A DNA stretch of 64,000 bases from an uncultured Veillonellaceae bacterium (GCA_945876385.1 CAMCNU010000001.1:186001-250000), one strand, 5' to 3'. Shown: positions 34,407 through 45,791, numbered from the stretch's first letter. Numbers and translations: made by a program. The notes: generated by a model from the sequence alone, not told the origin.

Positions 34407-35709
34407 GGTCATAACGATTATCGGTGCCGGTCTGGCAGGGACGGAAGCGGCGTGGCAAGCGGCAAGGCAGGGAGCCACGGTCAGGTTGTATGAAATGAAA
34501 CCGGAGAAGTATTCGCCGGCCCACCGTTTGCCGAATTTTGCGGAGCTTGTTTGCAGCAATTCCTTTCGTGCCGCCGCGCTTACGAATGCAGTCGGATTAC
34601 TGAAAGAAGAAATGCGACGGCTGGACTCGCTGATTATGCGTTGCGCCGATGCCTGCAGTGTGCCTGCCGGCGGTGCGCTGGCGGTAGATCGGGAAGCATT
34701 TTCCGCCGCCGTTACGGAAGCGCTTGTGCAGCATCCGTCGGTGGAAATTGTGACGGAGTGTGTTCCCGCCATTCCGGATGAGGGGATTGTGATTGTCGCA
34801 ACCGGTCCGCTTACCGACGGGGAGTTGGCAGAGTCGATTCGCTCATTTACCGGTACGGATTATTTTCATTTCTTTGATGCGGCTGCGCCGATTGTGTATG
34901 CGGATTCGATTGATTATGATATTGTCTATAAAGCATCCCGCTATGACAAGGGCGATGCGGCGTATCTTAATTGCCCGTTTACGGAGCAGGAATATACGGC
35001 GTTTCGCGAAGCGTTGATTGCGGCGGACACGGCCGGCAAGCATTCATTTGAAAAAGGCGAATTGTTTGAGGGGTGCATGCCGATTGAAGCGCTCGGCGCG
35101 CGCGGGGCGGATACGATGCGATTCGGACCGTTGAAGCCCGTCGGCTTGCCGAATCCGCATACCGGCGAAGAGCCCTATGCCGTCGTGCAATTGCGACAGG
35201 ACAATGCGCAGGCGACATTATACAATATTGTCGGGTTTCAGACACATCTGAAATGGGGCGAACAACAACGCGTGTTCCGGATGATACCGGGACTTGCGCA
35301 AGCTGAATTTGCACGCTTCGGTGTCATGCATCGCAACAGCTATATTAACTCGCCGCAGGTCTTGCTTCCTACCTTACAAACCCGCCGTCGGGAAAACTTG
35401 TTCTTTGCGGGCCAAATCACCGGAGTTGAAGGGTATGTGGAGTCAGCGGCAGCCGGGTTGTTGGCAGGACGCAATGCGGCACGATATGCGCAGGGGAAAC
35501 CCGTCTGGGGACCGCCTGCGACCACTGCGATGGGAGCACTTATGCAATATATTTCCGGCTTTGACGGGAAGAATTTTCAGCCGATGAATGTTAATTTCGG
35601 TCTCGTTGCATCGCCGGAGCGACGAATTCCGAAAAAAGAAAAAAACGCGTACTTATCGACGCGAGCGCTGGAGGTTTTGCAAGAAGCCCTTCGTTCCGAC
35701 AGAATCTGA
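34396..35709 (+). CDS. trmFO: Folate-dependent tRNA-U54 methyltransferase TrmFO
   Basis: A 437-residue FAD enzyme that makes m5U54 in tRNA from methylene-THF. The FAD motif [16 protein letters not shown] is at residues 6-21; [33 protein letters not shown] and [20 protein letters not shown] are typical. Its start lies inside topA. The usual downstream xerC-hslVU-codY block is not here; a convergent lgt follows. Confidence 0.97.
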   Translation: MNNEVITIIGAGLAGTEAAWQAARQGATVRLYEMKPEKYSPAHRLPNFAELVCSNSFRAAALTNAVGLLKEEMRRLDSLIMRCADACSVPAGGALAVDREAFSAAVTEALVQHPSVEIVTECVPAIPDEGIVIVATGPLTDGELAESIRSFTGTDYFHFFDAAAPIVYADSIDYDIVYKASRYDKGDAAYLNCPFTEQEYTAFREALIAADTAGKHSFEKGELFEGCMPIEALGARGADTMRFGPLKPVGLPNPHTGEEPYAVVQLRQDNAQATLYNIVGFQTHLKWGEQQRVFRMIPGLAQAEFARFGVMHRNSYINSPQVLLPTLQTRRRENLFFAGQITGVEGYVESAAAGLLAGRNAARYAQGKPVWGPPATTAMGALMQYISGFDGKNFQPMNVNFGLVASPERRIPKKEKNAYLSTRALEVLQEALRSDRI

Positions 35710-35712
35710 GCA

Positions 35713-35742
35713 AATAAAAAACGCCAAGCGGCGTTTTTTATT
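35713..35742. terminator. Bidirectional terminator between trmFO and lgt
   Basis: AATAAAAAACGCC-AAGC-GGCGTTTTTTATT, with A and T runs on both sides; it overlaps the last codons of lgt. Confidence 0.88.
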
Positions 35743-36571
35743 TGCGGCGGTGTCGCGAAGGGGGTGGCGATTGTGCAGGTCGGGACTCTTGCTCGGCGGC
35801 ACGGTCGGGCGGATACGCAACACGGAAATACAGAAAGGCAGCGAAGGCACAGAGAAAGGCGACAACGGACGTAAGTTGCGCGGATTTCAGGCCGAATGCC
35901 AGGATGGTATAGTCGCCGCGCAGATATTCCAAAAAGAACCGTGCGACGGAATAGAGCATGACATAGAGTGCAAATACCTGGCCTTTGGCGTGACGAGTCA
36001 GTGAAAAAGCGAGCAGCGCTACAAAAATCAAAATATCCAATTGCCCTTCCCACACTTCCGCCGGCCATAGCGGTTGGTCGCCGTAGGTGCGATATGCCAA
36101 TGTGGTCGGCGGATAGAGAATACCGAAAGGGCCTCCTGTCGGATGACCGAAGGCGTCACCGTTCATGAGGTTGGCCATACGGCCGACGGACTGACCGACG
36201 AGTAATGCGGGGGCGACCAAATCGGCAAATTCCAAAATCGGAATGCGGTGGCGGCGCAAGTAAATGACGGCGGTAATGACGCCGAAAACAAGGCCGCCTT
36301 GTATCGCCATGCCGCCCTGCCACACAAAGGGGATTTCCAAAAGATGATGTTGGTAATAGTCCCAGTCAAAGAAAAACACATCCCAGAGGCGTCCGCCGAC
36401 GATTCCCATCAACCCGCAATAGACAGTCATGTCAAAGATATGTTCGTGCCAGCGGCCGTCTTTTTTTGTGAAGTAATACGCCAATATGCCGCCGGTGATA
36501 ATTCCCAAGGCAAATAACAGACCGTATGAACGAATCGGAAACGAACCGATAAAAAACAGATATTGATGCAT
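35738..36571 (-). CDS. lgt: Prolipoprotein diacylglyceryl transferase
   Basis: A 277-residue inner-membrane enzyme that adds diacylglycerol to lipoprotein signal cysteines. WQGGMAIQGGLVFGV and the Lgt signature GRMANLMNGDAFGHPTGG near residue 135 are present, with about seven hydrophobic segments. A basic, Arg/Pro-rich tail of about 20 residues ends the protein. Reading in the opposite direction to lepA, with AAAGGAGC before the start. Confidence 0.95.
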   Translation of the reverse strand: MHQYLFFIGSFPIRSYGLLFALGIITGGILAYYFTKKDGRWHEHIFDMTVYCGLMGIVGGRLWDVFFFDWDYYQHHLLEIPFVWQGGMAIQGGLVFGVITAVIYLRRHRIPILEFADLVAPALLVGQSVGRMANLMNGDAFGHPTGGPFGILYPPTTLAYRTYGDQPLWPAEVWEGQLDILIFVALLAFSLTRHAKGQVFALYVMLYSVARFFLEYLRGDYTILAFGLKSAQLTSVVAFLCAFAAFLYFRVAYPPDRAAEQESRPAQSPPPSRHRRK

Positions 36572-36651
36572 ACTAGCTCCTTTCTTCTTTTCTGATTATA
36601 CCTTATTTCCGTGCGAAGAGCGCGAGGCTATCCGTCTTATCAAAAGAGGTA

Positions 36652-36660
36652 TGTTATAAT
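36652..36660 (+). promoter_or_regulatory. Extended -10 promoter for lepA
   Basis: TGT-TATAAT at 36652-36660; no good -35 box at 17 bases. Confidence 0.55.
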
Positions 36661-36718
36661 AATAACTGCTGAAAGGGCAGTATGTAAATGCAAAAGGATT
36701 GGTGCAAGGGGGATTAGG

Positions 36719-38515
36719 GTGTCCACAGAATATATTCGGAATTTTTCTATTATCGCGCATATCGATCACGGCAAATCGACGCTGGCCGACCGTTTGATTG
36801 AAATGACGGGTGCACTCAGTGAACGGGAGATGCAGGCGCAGGTGCTCGATAATATGGAGCTGGAAAAGGAGCGGGGAATTACGATTAAATCGCAGTCTGT
36901 TCGTCTGCATTATACGGCGGCGGACGGTCATGACTATATGCTGCATTTAATTGATACGCCGGGGCATGTCGATTTTAATTATGAAGTTTCGCGCAGTTTG
37001 TCCGCGTGCGAAGGCGTATTGCTGGTGGTCGACGCGACACAAGGCGTCGAGGCGCAGACACTGGCCAACGTGTATTTGGCAGTGGATCACGATTTGGAGA
37101 TTATCCCGGTCATTAATAAAGTGGATTTGCCGAGCGCCGACCCGGACATGGTCAAAGAGGAAATCGAGACCGTGATCGGATTGGATGCTTCCGCCGCACC
37201 CTTGATTTCGGCCAAAACCGGATTGGGAGTACCGGATGTGCTGGAAGCCATTGTGCGGGAAATACCCCCGCCGCCCGATAACAGTAATCGGCCTCTCAAA
37301 GCGTTGGTCTATGATTCACATTTTGACTCCTACAAGGGGATTATCGCCTATGTCCGTATTCACGAAGGATCGCTTCGCTTGGGAGATCGAATCCGGATGA
37401 TGGCCAGCGGCAAAGAGTTTGAAGTCACGGAAGTCGGTTATTTCGGTCCGCAGATGACACCGACCGACGCGTTGACATGCGGTACGGTCGGCTATTTGGC
37501 GGCCAGCATTAAGAACGTGCATGATTGCACGGTCGGCGATACCATCACCACCGTCGAAAACGGTGCGACAGAACCCTTGCCGGGATACCGCAAGGCGACG
37601 CCGATGGTCTATTGCGGATTGTACCCTGTTGACAGTAAAGATTACGGTGCGTTGCGTGATGCGTTGGACCGACTCCACTTAAATGATGCGGCATTGGTGT
37701 ATGAAGCGGAGACCTCACTGGCGTTGGGGTTCGGTTTCCGTTGCGGTTTTCTCGGGTTGCTGCATATGGACGTCATCCAAGAGCGTTTGGAACGAGAATA
37801 CGAACTGGAGCTGATTACGACCGCCCCGTCGGTTATTTATCGCGTCTACACGACGGACGGGCAAATGATGGAGGTCGATAATCCCGCCAAATTGCCCGAT
37901 CCGACCACGATTGAACGGATTGAAGAGCCGTTTGTCAAAGCGACCGTCATGTTGCCGTCCGATTTGGTCGGAAGCGTGATGGAACTGGCGCAGGAACGTC
38001 GCGGTGAATACCGTACCATGACATACATGGACGAGACACGTGTGGCGTTGGAATACGATTTGCCTCTCAACGAAATTATTTACGATTTCTTTGATAAGTT
38101 AAAATCAGCCACCAAGGGCTATGCGTCGCTGGATTACCAACTGACAGGGTATCGGGAAGCGGATATGGTGAAACTGGATGTGTTGTTGAACGGTGATATT
38201 GTCGACGCCTTGAGCACGATTGTGCATCGTTCCAATGCCGCCTATCGCGGTCGGGCTTTGGCACTGAAGTTGAAGAATATTATTCCGCGGCAGATGTTTG
38301 AAATCCCGATTCAAGCGGCTGTCGGTAACAAAATCGTCGCCCGTGAGACGGTCAAGGCAATGCGTAAAGATGTTTTGGCCAAGTGCTACGGCGGTGATAT
38401 TACACGGAAACGGAAGCTGTTGGAAAAGCAAAAAGAAGGAAAAAAGCGGATGAAGCAAGTCGGCAGTGTGGAAATTCCGCAGGAAGCATTCATGGCGATT
38501 TTGCAGGACGATTGA
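36719..38515 (+). CDS. lepA: Elongation factor 4 (LepA)
   Basis: A 598-residue translational GTPase. The N-terminus [19 protein letters not shown] and [18 protein letters not shown], and the C-terminal LepA domain with [20 protein letters not shown] are clear. The GTG at 36719 follows AAGGGGG and gives the normal length; the open frame from 36611 adds unrelated residues. It ends one base before hemW. Confidence 0.97.
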   Translation: MSTEYIRNFSIIAHIDHGKSTLADRLIEMTGALSEREMQAQVLDNMELEKERGITIKSQSVRLHYTAADGHDYMLHLIDTPGHVDFNYEVSRSLSACEGVLLVVDATQGVEAQTLANVYLAVDHDLEIIPVINKVDLPSADPDMVKEEIETVIGLDASAAPLISAKTGLGVPDVLEAIVREIPPPPDNSNRPLKALVYDSHFDSYKGIIAYVRIHEGSLRLGDRIRMMASGKEFEVTEVGYFGPQMTPTDALTCGTVGYLAASIKNVHDCTVGDTITTVENGATEPLPGYRKATPMVYCGLYPVDSKDYGALRDALDRLHLNDAALVYEAETSLALGFGFRCGFLGLLHMDVIQERLEREYELELITTAPSVIYRVYTTDGQMMEVDNPAKLPDPTTIERIEEPFVKATVMLPSDLVGSVMELAQERRGEYRTMTYMDETRVALEYDLPLNEIIYDFFDKLKSATKGYASLDYQLTGYREADMVKLDVLLNGDIVDALSTIVHRSNAAYRGRALALKLKNIIPRQMFEIPIQAAVGNKIVARETVKAMRKDVLAKCYGGDITRKRKLLEKQKEGKKRMKQVGSVEIPQEAFMAILQDD

Positions 38516-38516
38516 T

Positions 38517-39653
38517 ATGACGGTCGGCGTATATATCCATATTCCGTTTTGCGAATCGCATTGCTATTATTGTGCGTTTTATTCCGCTGTCGAACGGGCG
38601 GATGTGTACGACACGTACTTGGATGCGCTGTTGCGGGAAATGGAAGCGAGAGCCGAAGACATTGCTGCCGCTACGGTGGACAGTATTTACTTGGGCGGCG
38701 GCACACCGTCACTGTTCGGTCCGGAACGGATAGGGGAGCTTTTGGCGGCTTGTCGCCGTTTCTTCACGGTGAGTGCCGATTGCGAAGTGACGATGGAAGC
38801 CAACCCCGCCTCACTGTCCGTAGATGATTATCGCCGGTATTGCCATGGGGGCGTGAATCGCCTCAGCTTGGGCGTGCAAAGTTTTTCCGATCGCCATTTG
38901 CAACGCGCCGGACGGTTGCATACGGCGCACGAAGCGCGACAAGCGGTGCAGCGTGCCTATCGGGCGGGATTGACCAATATCAGCATTGATTTGATGTACG
39001 GATTGCCCGCGCAATCGTCTGCCTCCTTTCAACACAGTTTGCTTACGGCGGTGCATTTACCGGTCAGTCATATTTCCGTCTACGGTCTGACAGTAGAAGA
39101 AGGCACCTACTTCGGTCGCTTACAACAGCAGGGAAGATTACAGCTGCCGAGTGAAACGGAAGAGTGGCGGATGTATCAGGACATGTGTCGGATTCTTCCG
39201 CATTACGGCTTTGACCGATATGAAATTGCCAATTTCGCTCGTAACGGAAAACGTTCCCGTCACAATCAAAAATATTGGCACTACATGCCCTACTTGGGTT
39301 TGGGAGCGGCGGCCACGTCGTTTCTCGGCCGTCAACGCCGTACGAATATAGCGGATTGGAAGCAGTATGTCGCGGGTACTGCCCGGTATTCTTCCCCGTA
39401 CGAAACGGAAACGCTGACGGAAGAACAGCTGGCGGAAGAATATGTGTTTATGCATTTGCGCACTCGCAAGGGAGTGGACACGGTAGCATTTGCGCGTCGT
39501 TTCGGCATTTCTTTCTGCGACTTCTATCCGCCGTCAGTAGCGGCGGGCCTGCAAGCCGAAGGATTATTGACACAGATCGGCTCTACACTTCGTTTGACAC
39601 CGCGTGGCATGGCCTTGGCCAACCGCGTGATGGCGAAATTTATATTGACCTGA
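38517..39653 (+). CDS. hemW: HemW, radical SAM heme chaperone-like protein
   Basis: A 378-residue HemW-type protein. The cluster is CESHCYYCAFYS (CxxxCxxC, not the CxxxCxxCxC of HemN), with VDSIYLGGGTPSLF and NRLSLGVQSFSDRHLQRAGR following. HemN and HemW are often confused; cysteine spacing, shorter length and the lepA-hemW-hrcA order favour HemW. A 20-base-pair terminator stem follows. Confidence 0.92.
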   Translation: MTVGVYIHIPFCESHCYYCAFYSAVERADVYDTYLDALLREMEARAEDIAAATVDSIYLGGGTPSLFGPERIGELLAACRRFFTVSADCEVTMEANPASLSVDDYRRYCHGGVNRLSLGVQSFSDRHLQRAGRLHTAHEARQAVQRAYRAGLTNISIDLMYGLPAQSSASFQHSLLTAVHLPVSHISVYGLTVEEGTYFGRLQQQGRLQLPSETEEWRMYQDMCRILPHYGFDRYEIANFARNGKRSRHNQKYWHYMPYLGLGAAATSFLGRQRRTNIADWKQYVAGTARYSSPYETETLTEEQLAEEYVFMHLRTRKGVDTVAFARRFGISFCDFYPPSVAAGLQAEGLLTQIGSTLRLTPRGMALANRVMAKFILT

Positions 39654-39659
39654 GACGTC

Positions 39660-39711
39660 GAAAAGGCTAAAAAGTCAAAAAACAAAAAATATTTGACTTT
39701 TTAGCCTTTTC
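39660..39711 (+). terminator. Terminator after hemW
   Basis: A 20-base-pair perfect stem: 39660-39679 pairs with 39692-39711. Its right arm also contains the hrcA -35 box. Confidence 0.85.
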
Positions 39712-39721
39712 GTGATATTCT
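39693..39721 (+). promoter_or_regulatory. Promoter of the hrcA-dnaK operon
   Basis: TTGACT at 39693-39698, 17-base spacer, TATTCT at 39716-39721; the expected start site lies just before or in the CIRCE element. Confidence 0.8.
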
Positions 39722-39732
39722 ATATTCATCAA

Positions 39733-39759
39733 TTAGCACTCGATTGCGTTGAGTGCTAA
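39733..39759 (+). promoter_or_regulatory. CIRCE operator (HrcA binding site)
   Basis: TTAGCACTC, 9 bases, GAGTGCTAA: an exact match to the CIRCE consensus. HrcA would bind here to repress the heat-shock operon. Confidence 0.98.
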
Positions 39760-39778
39760 CAAAAAACGGGGTGAGGGG

Positions 39779-40795
39779 ATGGACGAGCGCAAAAAGAAAA
39801 TATTGCAAGCGATTGTGGAAAGCTATATTGCGACAGCAGAACCGGTCGGTTCACGCACCATTGCCCGCATGTATGATTTGGGCATCAGTCCGGCCACCAT
39901 TCGGAATGAAATGCAGGACTTGGAGTTGATGGGCTACTTGGTACAACCCCATACGTCGGCGGGACGCATTCCGTCGCGCGAAGGCTATCGGTTCTATGTG
40001 GATGCGTTGATGCATCCGCAGCAAGTGTCACAGAGTGAGACGGATATGATTCGCGATTGGATTTTGTCGCACCGGGGGCAGACCGAAATCGCCTTCAACG
40101 AGATTGTTAAAATGCTGGCATCACTGACCCATAATTTTTCGTTGGCGGTGTCGGCGCAGGGAACGGAAAGTACCTTCCAGTATTTGCGGTTTTTACCGTT
40201 TGACGGACGTCGCGTAGTATTGGTACTCGTTACCAAAGAAGGCGCCGTACACAATTCGATTATCACAGTACCGGAAGGCGTCAGTGCCCTGGAATTGGCG
40301 CTGTTTGCCGAAAAAATGAACAATGCGTTGGCAGACCGCCCCTTGCATACCATCACGAAAGAAATGATGGATCGGTTGCGACAGGATATTTTAATCGACC
40401 AATCTTTTTATCAGCATGTATGGTCGGCGATTCAGGAAAACAGCACGACGGAATACCAAATCGTGACCGACGGTGTCGGCGAAATGATCCGACAACCGGA
40501 ATTTCAGGATATCGATAAAGTAAAGCAGCTGATTTCCTTGGCGGAACAAAGCCTACAAATCGCTCGCCTTGTGGATATTCCGATGCATGCGGCGGTGCAT
40601 GTGCGTATCGGTACGGAAACAGGCACGGAGCTGTTGGCGGATTACGGCATGGTGCAGGCCCAGTTATACCATAATCGGCAAGTTATCGGTACGATTGCGG
40701 TCATCGGTCCTATGCGGATGGAATACGCGCGGGTCGTTTCGCTGTTTCATGCATTGCAGAAAGAAATTAACGAATTGGAGTCAAGAAATAAGTGA
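39779..40795 (+). CDS. hrcA: Heat-inducible transcription repressor HrcA
   Basis: A 338-residue repressor with an N-terminal winged helix (YIATAEPVGSRTIARMYDLG, ISPATIRNEMQDLELMGYLV, HTSAGRIPSREGYRFYVD). The ATG at 39779 follows GGGGTGAGGGG and starts 19 bases after CIRCE, so HrcA autoregulates. A TTG inside CIRCE is rejected as a start. Confidence 0.97.
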   Translation: MDERKKKILQAIVESYIATAEPVGSRTIARMYDLGISPATIRNEMQDLELMGYLVQPHTSAGRIPSREGYRFYVDALMHPQQVSQSETDMIRDWILSHRGQTEIAFNEIVKMLASLTHNFSLAVSAQGTESTFQYLRFLPFDGRRVVLVLVTKEGAVHNSIITVPEGVSALELALFAEKMNNALADRPLHTITKEMMDRLRQDILIDQSFYQHVWSAIQENSTTEYQIVTDGVGEMIRQPEFQDIDKVKQLISLAEQSLQIARLVDIPMHAAVHVRIGTETGTELLADYGMVQAQLYHNRQVIGTIAVIGPMRMEYARVVSLFHALQKEINELESRNK

Positions 40796-40803
40796 GGTGC
40801 AAC

Positions 40804-41346
40804 ATGAACGAAGAAAAGCAGCAACCGGAAGACAAGCAGGAAGTCGACTTGCACCGGCAAGACAGCGGACCGGAAACGGAACCGCAGGCCGTATGTACGG
40901 AAGAAGAATGGGCGCAATTGAAACAGCAGCTACTGCGTTTACAAGCCGATTTTGACAATTTTCGGCGACGTACGGCAGAAGAGCGTATCCGTCTGCGGGA
41001 ACAAGCACAAGGCGATTTGGTAACGGCCTTGCTACCGGTCCTTGACCACTTTGATTTGGCGTTGTCGCATACGCCGACACAAGGCGATGAAGAAGTCCGA
41101 AATGCGTTTTTGGACGGATTTAAAATGATTCGTCGGCAATTGGAAGAAGTGCTGTCCGAATTCGGCGTACAGGAAATCGAAGCTATGGGAGCGACGATGG
41201 ATCCGTCCTATCATGAAGCCATGCTACGGGTCACCGATCCGAAGTATCGCGAAGGTGAAATTGTACAAGTATTGAAAAAAGGATATCAAATGGGAGATCG
41301 GGTACTGCGTGCCGCGCAGGTACAGGTCGGTTATCCCGAAGAGTAG
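40804..41346 (+). CDS. grpE: GrpE nucleotide exchange factor
   Basis: A 180-residue DnaK co-chaperone. A polar N-terminal tail, long coiled coil ([20 protein letters not shown]) and the C-terminal beta domain [20 protein letters not shown] are seen. Eight bases after hrcA with GTGAGGTG upstream. Confidence 0.96.
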   Translation: MNEEKQQPEDKQEVDLHRQDSGPETEPQAVCTEEEWAQLKQQLLRLQADFDNFRRRTAEERIRLREQAQGDLVTALLPVLDHFDLALSHTPTQGDEEVRNAFLDGFKMIRRQLEEVLSEFGVQEIEAMGATMDPSYHEAMLRVTDPKYREGEIVQVLKKGYQMGDRVLRAAQVQVGYPEE

Positions 41347-41356
41347 GAGGACAATT

Positions 41357-43207
41357 ATGTCAAAAGTAATCGGTATTGACTTGGGAACAACAAACTCGGT
41401 AGTAGCGGTCATGGAAGGCGGAGAGCCGGTCGTCATTCCGACGGCGGAGGGATCGCGTTTAACGCCGTCCGTTGTGGGATTTTCCAAAACGGGTGAACGT
41501 CTGGTCGGTCAATTGGCGAAACGACAGGCGGTATCGAATCCGGATCGAACGATTTCGTCGATCAAACGTCACATGGGATCGGATTATCGTGTCGCAATTG
41601 ATGACAAACAGTACACACCGCAAGAGATTTCCGCGATGATTTTGCAAAAAATGAAGCAGGATGCGGAAGCATACTTGGGCGAAAAAGTCGATAAAGCGGT
41701 TATTACGGTACCGGCCTATTTTACCGACAGCCAACGGCAGGCGACCAAAGACGCGGGCGCAATTGCCGGCTTGGAAGTCATGCGGATTATCAATGAACCG
41801 ACGGCGGCTGCATTGGCATACGGGCTGGATAAAGATGAAGAACATACCATTTTAGTATTCGACTTAGGGGGCGGCACGTTTGACGTTTCGATTCTTGATT
41901 TGGCGGACGGTGTCTTTGAGGTCAAAGCCACGCAAGGGAACAACCATCTCGGAGGCGATGATTTTGACCGCAAGGTGATGGATTGGATTATTGCCGAATT
42001 CAAAAAAGAACACGGGGTGGACCTCGGCAAAGATAAAATGGCATTGCAACGCTTAAAAGAAGCCGCAGAAAAGGCGAAAATCGAATTGTCGGGAGTTGTC
42101 ACTACGAATATCAATCTTCCGTTTATTTCCGCTGACAGTAACGGCCAACCGATGCACTTGGATTTGAACTTGACACGGGCAAAATTCGATGAGCTGACAA
42201 ATGATCTGGTGCAGGCCACAATGGAGCCGACACGCAAAGCGATTGCCGACTCCGGACTGACAGTCGATCAAATCGATAAAATCTTATTGGTCGGCGGTTC
42301 CAGCCGCATTCCGGCAGTACAGGAAGCGATTAAAAAAATTCTGGGCAAAGAACCGAGCAAGGGGATTAATCCGGACGAATCGGTAGCCATCGGTGCGGCG
42401 ATACAGGCCGGTGTCTTGGTCGGTGAAGTCAAAGACGTACTGCTTTTGGATGTCACACCGCTTTCGCTGGGGATTGAAACCTTGGGCGGCGTATTTACAA
42501 AGATTATCGATCGCAACACCACGATTCCGACATCTAAGAGCCAAGTGTTCTCTACCGCGGCAGATAATCAGCCGTCGGTCGATATCCATGTCTTGCAAGG
42601 CGAGCGGAACATGGTAGCGGACAATAAAACGTTGGGGCGTTTCGAGTTGAGCGGGATTCCGCCGGCACCGCGCGGCGTTCCGCAGATTCAAGTCACGTTC
42701 GACATTGACGCGAACGGTATCGTGCATGTCACCGCCAAAGATCTCGGTACCGGCAAAGAGCAAAATATCACGATTACCTCATCCGGCGGACTTTCGGATG
42801 AAGAAATCGATCGGATGGTCAAGGAAGCCGAAGCGCATGCGTCGGAAGATGAGAAGAAAAAAGAAGAGGTCGAAGCGCGGAACAATGCCGATTCGTTGGT
42901 GTATCAAGCGGAAAAAACACTTAAAGATATCGGCGACAAGGCAGATGCAAGCTTGAAGAGCAAGGTGGAAGCGGCTATCGGCGATTTGAAAAAAGCACTG
43001 GAAGGAACGGATGTAGCGGTCATCAAAGAAAAAGCGGAGGCGCTCAGCAAGCCTTTGTATGAATTGACCGGGAAACTCTACGAACAGGCACAAGCCGACG
43101 CGTCATCGGGGGCGCAAGCAGCTGAGACCCAAGGAGCGGGGCCGCAAGGGCAAGAAGACGTTGTTGACGGCGATTACAAAGTGATGGATGATGAGGACAA
43201 AAAATAA
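41357..43207 (+). CDS. dnaK: Chaperone DnaK (Hsp70)
   Basis: A 616-residue Hsp70. The ATPase domain has [38 protein letters not shown] and [15 protein letters not shown], the substrate domain [18 protein letters not shown], and the tail ends in an acidic segment. It lacks the roughly 24-residue insertion of Gram-negative DnaK, as usual in Firmicutes. ATG 41357 follows GTAGGAGGAC. Confidence 0.98.
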   Translation: MSKVIGIDLGTTNSVVAVMEGGEPVVIPTAEGSRLTPSVVGFSKTGERLVGQLAKRQAVSNPDRTISSIKRHMGSDYRVAIDDKQYTPQEISAMILQKMKQDAEAYLGEKVDKAVITVPAYFTDSQRQATKDAGAIAGLEVMRIINEPTAAALAYGLDKDEEHTILVFDLGGGTFDVSILDLADGVFEVKATQGNNHLGGDDFDRKVMDWIIAEFKKEHGVDLGKDKMALQRLKEAAEKAKIELSGVVTTNINLPFISADSNGQPMHLDLNLTRAKFDELTNDLVQATMEPTRKAIADSGLTVDQIDKILLVGGSSRIPAVQEAIKKILGKEPSKGINPDESVAIGAAIQAGVLVGEVKDVLLLDVTPLSLGIETLGGVFTKIIDRNTTIPTSKSQVFSTAADNQPSVDIHVLQGERNMVADNKTLGRFELSGIPPAPRGVPQIQVTFDIDANGIVHVTAKDLGTGKEQNITITSSGGLSDEEIDRMVKEAEAHASEDEKKKEEVEARNNADSLVYQAEKTLKDIGDKADASLKSKVEAAIGDLKKALEGTDVAVIKEKAEALSKPLYELTGKLYEQAQADASSGAQAAETQGAGPQGQEDVVDGDYKVMDDEDKK

Positions 43208-43222
43208 CGGGAGATTGATGGT

Positions 43223-44386
43223 GTGAGCCAAAAGAATTATTATGACGTGCTGGGCGTGAGCAAGGATGCCGGCGCCGATGAACTGAAAAAAGCATATCGC
43301 AAATTGGCCAGAAAATATCATCCCGACTTGAACAAGGATAACCCCAAGGAAGCGGAAGCCAAGTTCAAGGAAATTAACGAAGCGTATGAAACATTGTCGG
43401 ATGCGAATAAGCGTGCACAATATGATCAGTTCGGTCATGACGCCTTCACACGGGCAGGACAGACCGGAGGGTTCGGCGGCAACGGCGGCGGGTTCGGATT
43501 TCAGGATTTTTCGCAAGCAGGCGGGTTTGGCGGTTTCGGGGATATTTTTGAAAGCTTTTTCGGTGGCGGACAAGGCCGTCGGAATACAGGACCGGTGGAC
43601 GGTGCAGATTTGCGCTACGACTTGGAAATCACATTGGAAGAAGCCGCCTTCGGTGCAGATAAAGAGTTCAGCATTGTGAAGGAAGAGGTTTGTCCGCGTT
43701 GTCACGGCAACGGAGCCGAGCCGGGGACGACTGTCGCTACCTGCCCGCAGTGCCGCGGAACCGGGCAAGAACAGGTGGTGCGTAACACACCGTTCGGACA
43801 GATGGTGAATGTGACAACTTGTTCTTCCTGCGGCGGGAGCGGACAAAAAATCGATACGCCCTGTCATGAGTGTCATGCCAGTGGGCGCGTACAAAAAAAG
43901 CGCAAATTGCAAGTACAGATTCCCCCGGGCGTGGACACCAATTCGCGTATTCGCTTGCGCGACGAGGGCGAACCGGGAACACGAGGCGGACGCCAAGGGA
44001 ACTTGTATGTGTATATTTATGTCAAACCGCACCAGCGTTTCAGCCGGCGGGGAGCCGATTTGTACTGTGAAGAGCATATCTCTTTCCCGGTGGCGGCAAT
44101 GGGTGGAACTACCGAAGTGGAAACATTGTACGGTAAAGTCGAATTGAAAATACCGCACGGCACACCGAACGGAAAGGTGTTTCGCCTGGCCGGACAAGGT
44201 CTACCGGCACTTCGCGGTTCAGGAAAAGGGAACCTGCATGTGACCATCATCGTAGATGTTCCCCGCAGTCTATCGGATGAACAGCGAACAGCGCTGACCC
44301 ACTATGCACGGCTTATGGGTGAAGAAGCGGTCAAGGAAGAAGCACCGTCGTTTTTTGAGAAACTCAAAGATACGTTGAAAGGCTAA
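43223..44386 (+). CDS. dnaJ: Chaperone DnaJ (Hsp40)
   Basis: A 387-residue type I DnaJ. J domain with HPD ([11 protein letters not shown]), Gly/Phe region, and four zinc repeats [24 protein letters not shown] and CHECHASG. The GTG start follows CGGGAGATTG. It ends the hrcA operon at a terminator. Confidence 0.97.
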   Translation: MSQKNYYDVLGVSKDAGADELKKAYRKLARKYHPDLNKDNPKEAEAKFKEINEAYETLSDANKRAQYDQFGHDAFTRAGQTGGFGGNGGGFGFQDFSQAGGFGGFGDIFESFFGGGQGRRNTGPVDGADLRYDLEITLEEAAFGADKEFSIVKEEVCPRCHGNGAEPGTTVATCPQCRGTGQEQVVRNTPFGQMVNVTTCSSCGGSGQKIDTPCHECHASGRVQKKRKLQVQIPPGVDTNSRIRLRDEGEPGTRGGRQGNLYVYIYVKPHQRFSRRGADLYCEEHISFPVAAMGGTTEVETLYGKVELKIPHGTPNGKVFRLAGQGLPALRGSGKGNLHVTIIVDVPRSLSDEQRTALTHYARLMGEEAVKEEAPSFFEKLKDTLKG

Positions 44387-44408
44387 AGAGGAGGCAACTC
44401 CTCTTTTT
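44385..44408 (+). terminator. Terminator of the dnaK operon
   Basis: AAAGAGGAG-GCAA-CTCCTCTTT followed by Ts. Confidence 0.88.
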
Positions 44409-44410
44409 GC

Positions 44411-44439
44411 TTGCAGTCTGTCGGGAAAATCAGTACAAT
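44411..44439 (+). promoter_or_regulatory. Promoter for mtaB-hinT
   Basis: TTGCAG at 44411-44416, 17-base spacer, TACAAT at 44434-44439, directly behind the terminator. Confidence 0.75.
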
Positions 44440-44468
44440 GAATCAAAAGGAATGAAAGGGCGGAGAGT

Positions 44469-45791
44469 GTGAAACGGGTCTCATTTTTGACACTGGGATG
44501 TAAGGTAAATCAATATGACACCGATGCCATGCGAGGGCTTTTTATGCAGGCCGGATATCAGGTAGTCGGTACCCATGAAGCGGCCGATGTGTGTGTCATC
44601 AATACTTGCTCGGTGACGCACGTGGGGGAACGCAAATCGCGGCAGGCGATTCGGAAAATGCGCCGGCTCAATCCGGATACGATTATTGCGGTTACCGGTT
44701 GTTATGCTCAACTCGATCCGGACACCATCGCCGGTATCGAAGGTGTACGTGTGATTGTGGGCACTCAGGACCGTAGCCGAATTGTTGATTTTGTGGAAGC
44801 TTGCCATGCTGACGGAGACGTACAGAACCACGTGCGGGATATTTTACCGACGACTGATTTTGAAAATCTCAATTTATATGGAGGTGCCGTTGAACATACA
44901 CGAGCATACGTGAAAATTCAAGAAGGATGCGGAAATTTTTGCACTTTTTGTATTATTCCGTATACGCGCGGCCGCTTGAAATCCAGACGCCCCGAAGATA
45001 TTTACGCGGAAGCGGTACGATTGGTCTCGCAGGGATATAAGGAGATTATTCTGACCGGCATTCATCTGGGGAATTACGGTCAGGATTTGGGAGGAAAAAA
45101 CAGGTTGGCCGATGTAGTCAACCTGCTCCTGACGGAAACGGATGTGCGGCGAGTACGCCTGGGATCGATTGAATCCGTAGAATTGTCGGAGGAATTAATC
45201 ACGCTGCTGGCGACGGAGCCGCGTTTGTGTCCGCACTTGCATTTGCCGATACAATCCGGCTCTGAGCGGGTGTTGCGGATGATGCGACGACACTACCGTT
45301 TGTCCGACTATTTGGTGCTGATTACCGATTTACGTCAGCGTATACCGGATATTGCCTTGACAACGGATTTGATTGTCGGATTTCCCGGCGAAACTGAAGA
45401 GATGTTCCGCGAAACGCTGTGTACACTGCAGGATGTCGGTTTTGCGGATGTCCACATTTTTCCGTATTCACGGCGTAAAGGAACTCCGGCAGCCGACTTT
45501 CCGAACCAAATCACGGAGGCGGAAAAAAAGGAGCGCGTACATCGGGCGGAAGAAGTTGTACGGCGGGCAGCCCGAGCGTATGCGCAGCGGTTTATCGGAA
45601 AAGATGTTAACGTGCTGGTGGAAAGCCGCTTGCAAAACGGTCACTTTGAAGGGATGTCCGCACATTATCATCGAGTCCGATTAGTCAATGAAGTACCGCA
45701 AACCGGAGAAATTTATCCGACCCGTATTATCGATGCGGATGCCCAAGGATTGATTGGAAGAGCGTATGTGAGACAGGAGGCGTTATCATGA
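44469..45791 (+). CDS. mtaB: tRNA t6A37 methylthiotransferase MtaB
   Basis: A 440-residue radical SAM methylthiotransferase that converts t6A37 to ms2t6A37. It has the UPF0004 N-terminal domain (TLGCKVNQYDTDAM, INTCSVTHVGERKSR, VTGCYAQLDPD), the radical SAM cluster GCGNFCTFCIIPYTRGR and a TRAM domain. TLGCKVNQ distinguishes MtaB from MiaB and RimO. GTG start; overlaps hinT by 4 bases. Confidence 0.95.
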   Translation: MKRVSFLTLGCKVNQYDTDAMRGLFMQAGYQVVGTHEAADVCVINTCSVTHVGERKSRQAIRKMRRLNPDTIIAVTGCYAQLDPDTIAGIEGVRVIVGTQDRSRIVDFVEACHADGDVQNHVRDILPTTDFENLNLYGGAVEHTRAYVKIQEGCGNFCTFCIIPYTRGRLKSRRPEDIYAEAVRLVSQGYKEIILTGIHLGNYGQDLGGKNRLADVVNLLLTETDVRRVRLGSIESVELSEELITLLATEPRLCPHLHLPIQSGSERVLRMMRRHYRLSDYLVLITDLRQRIPDIALTTDLIVGFPGETEEMFRETLCTLQDVGFADVHIFPYSRRKGTPAADFPNQITEAEKKERVHRAEEVVRRAARAYAQRFIGKDVNVLVESRLQNGHFEGMSAHYHRVRLVNEVPQTGEIYPTRIIDADAQGLIGRAYVRQEALS

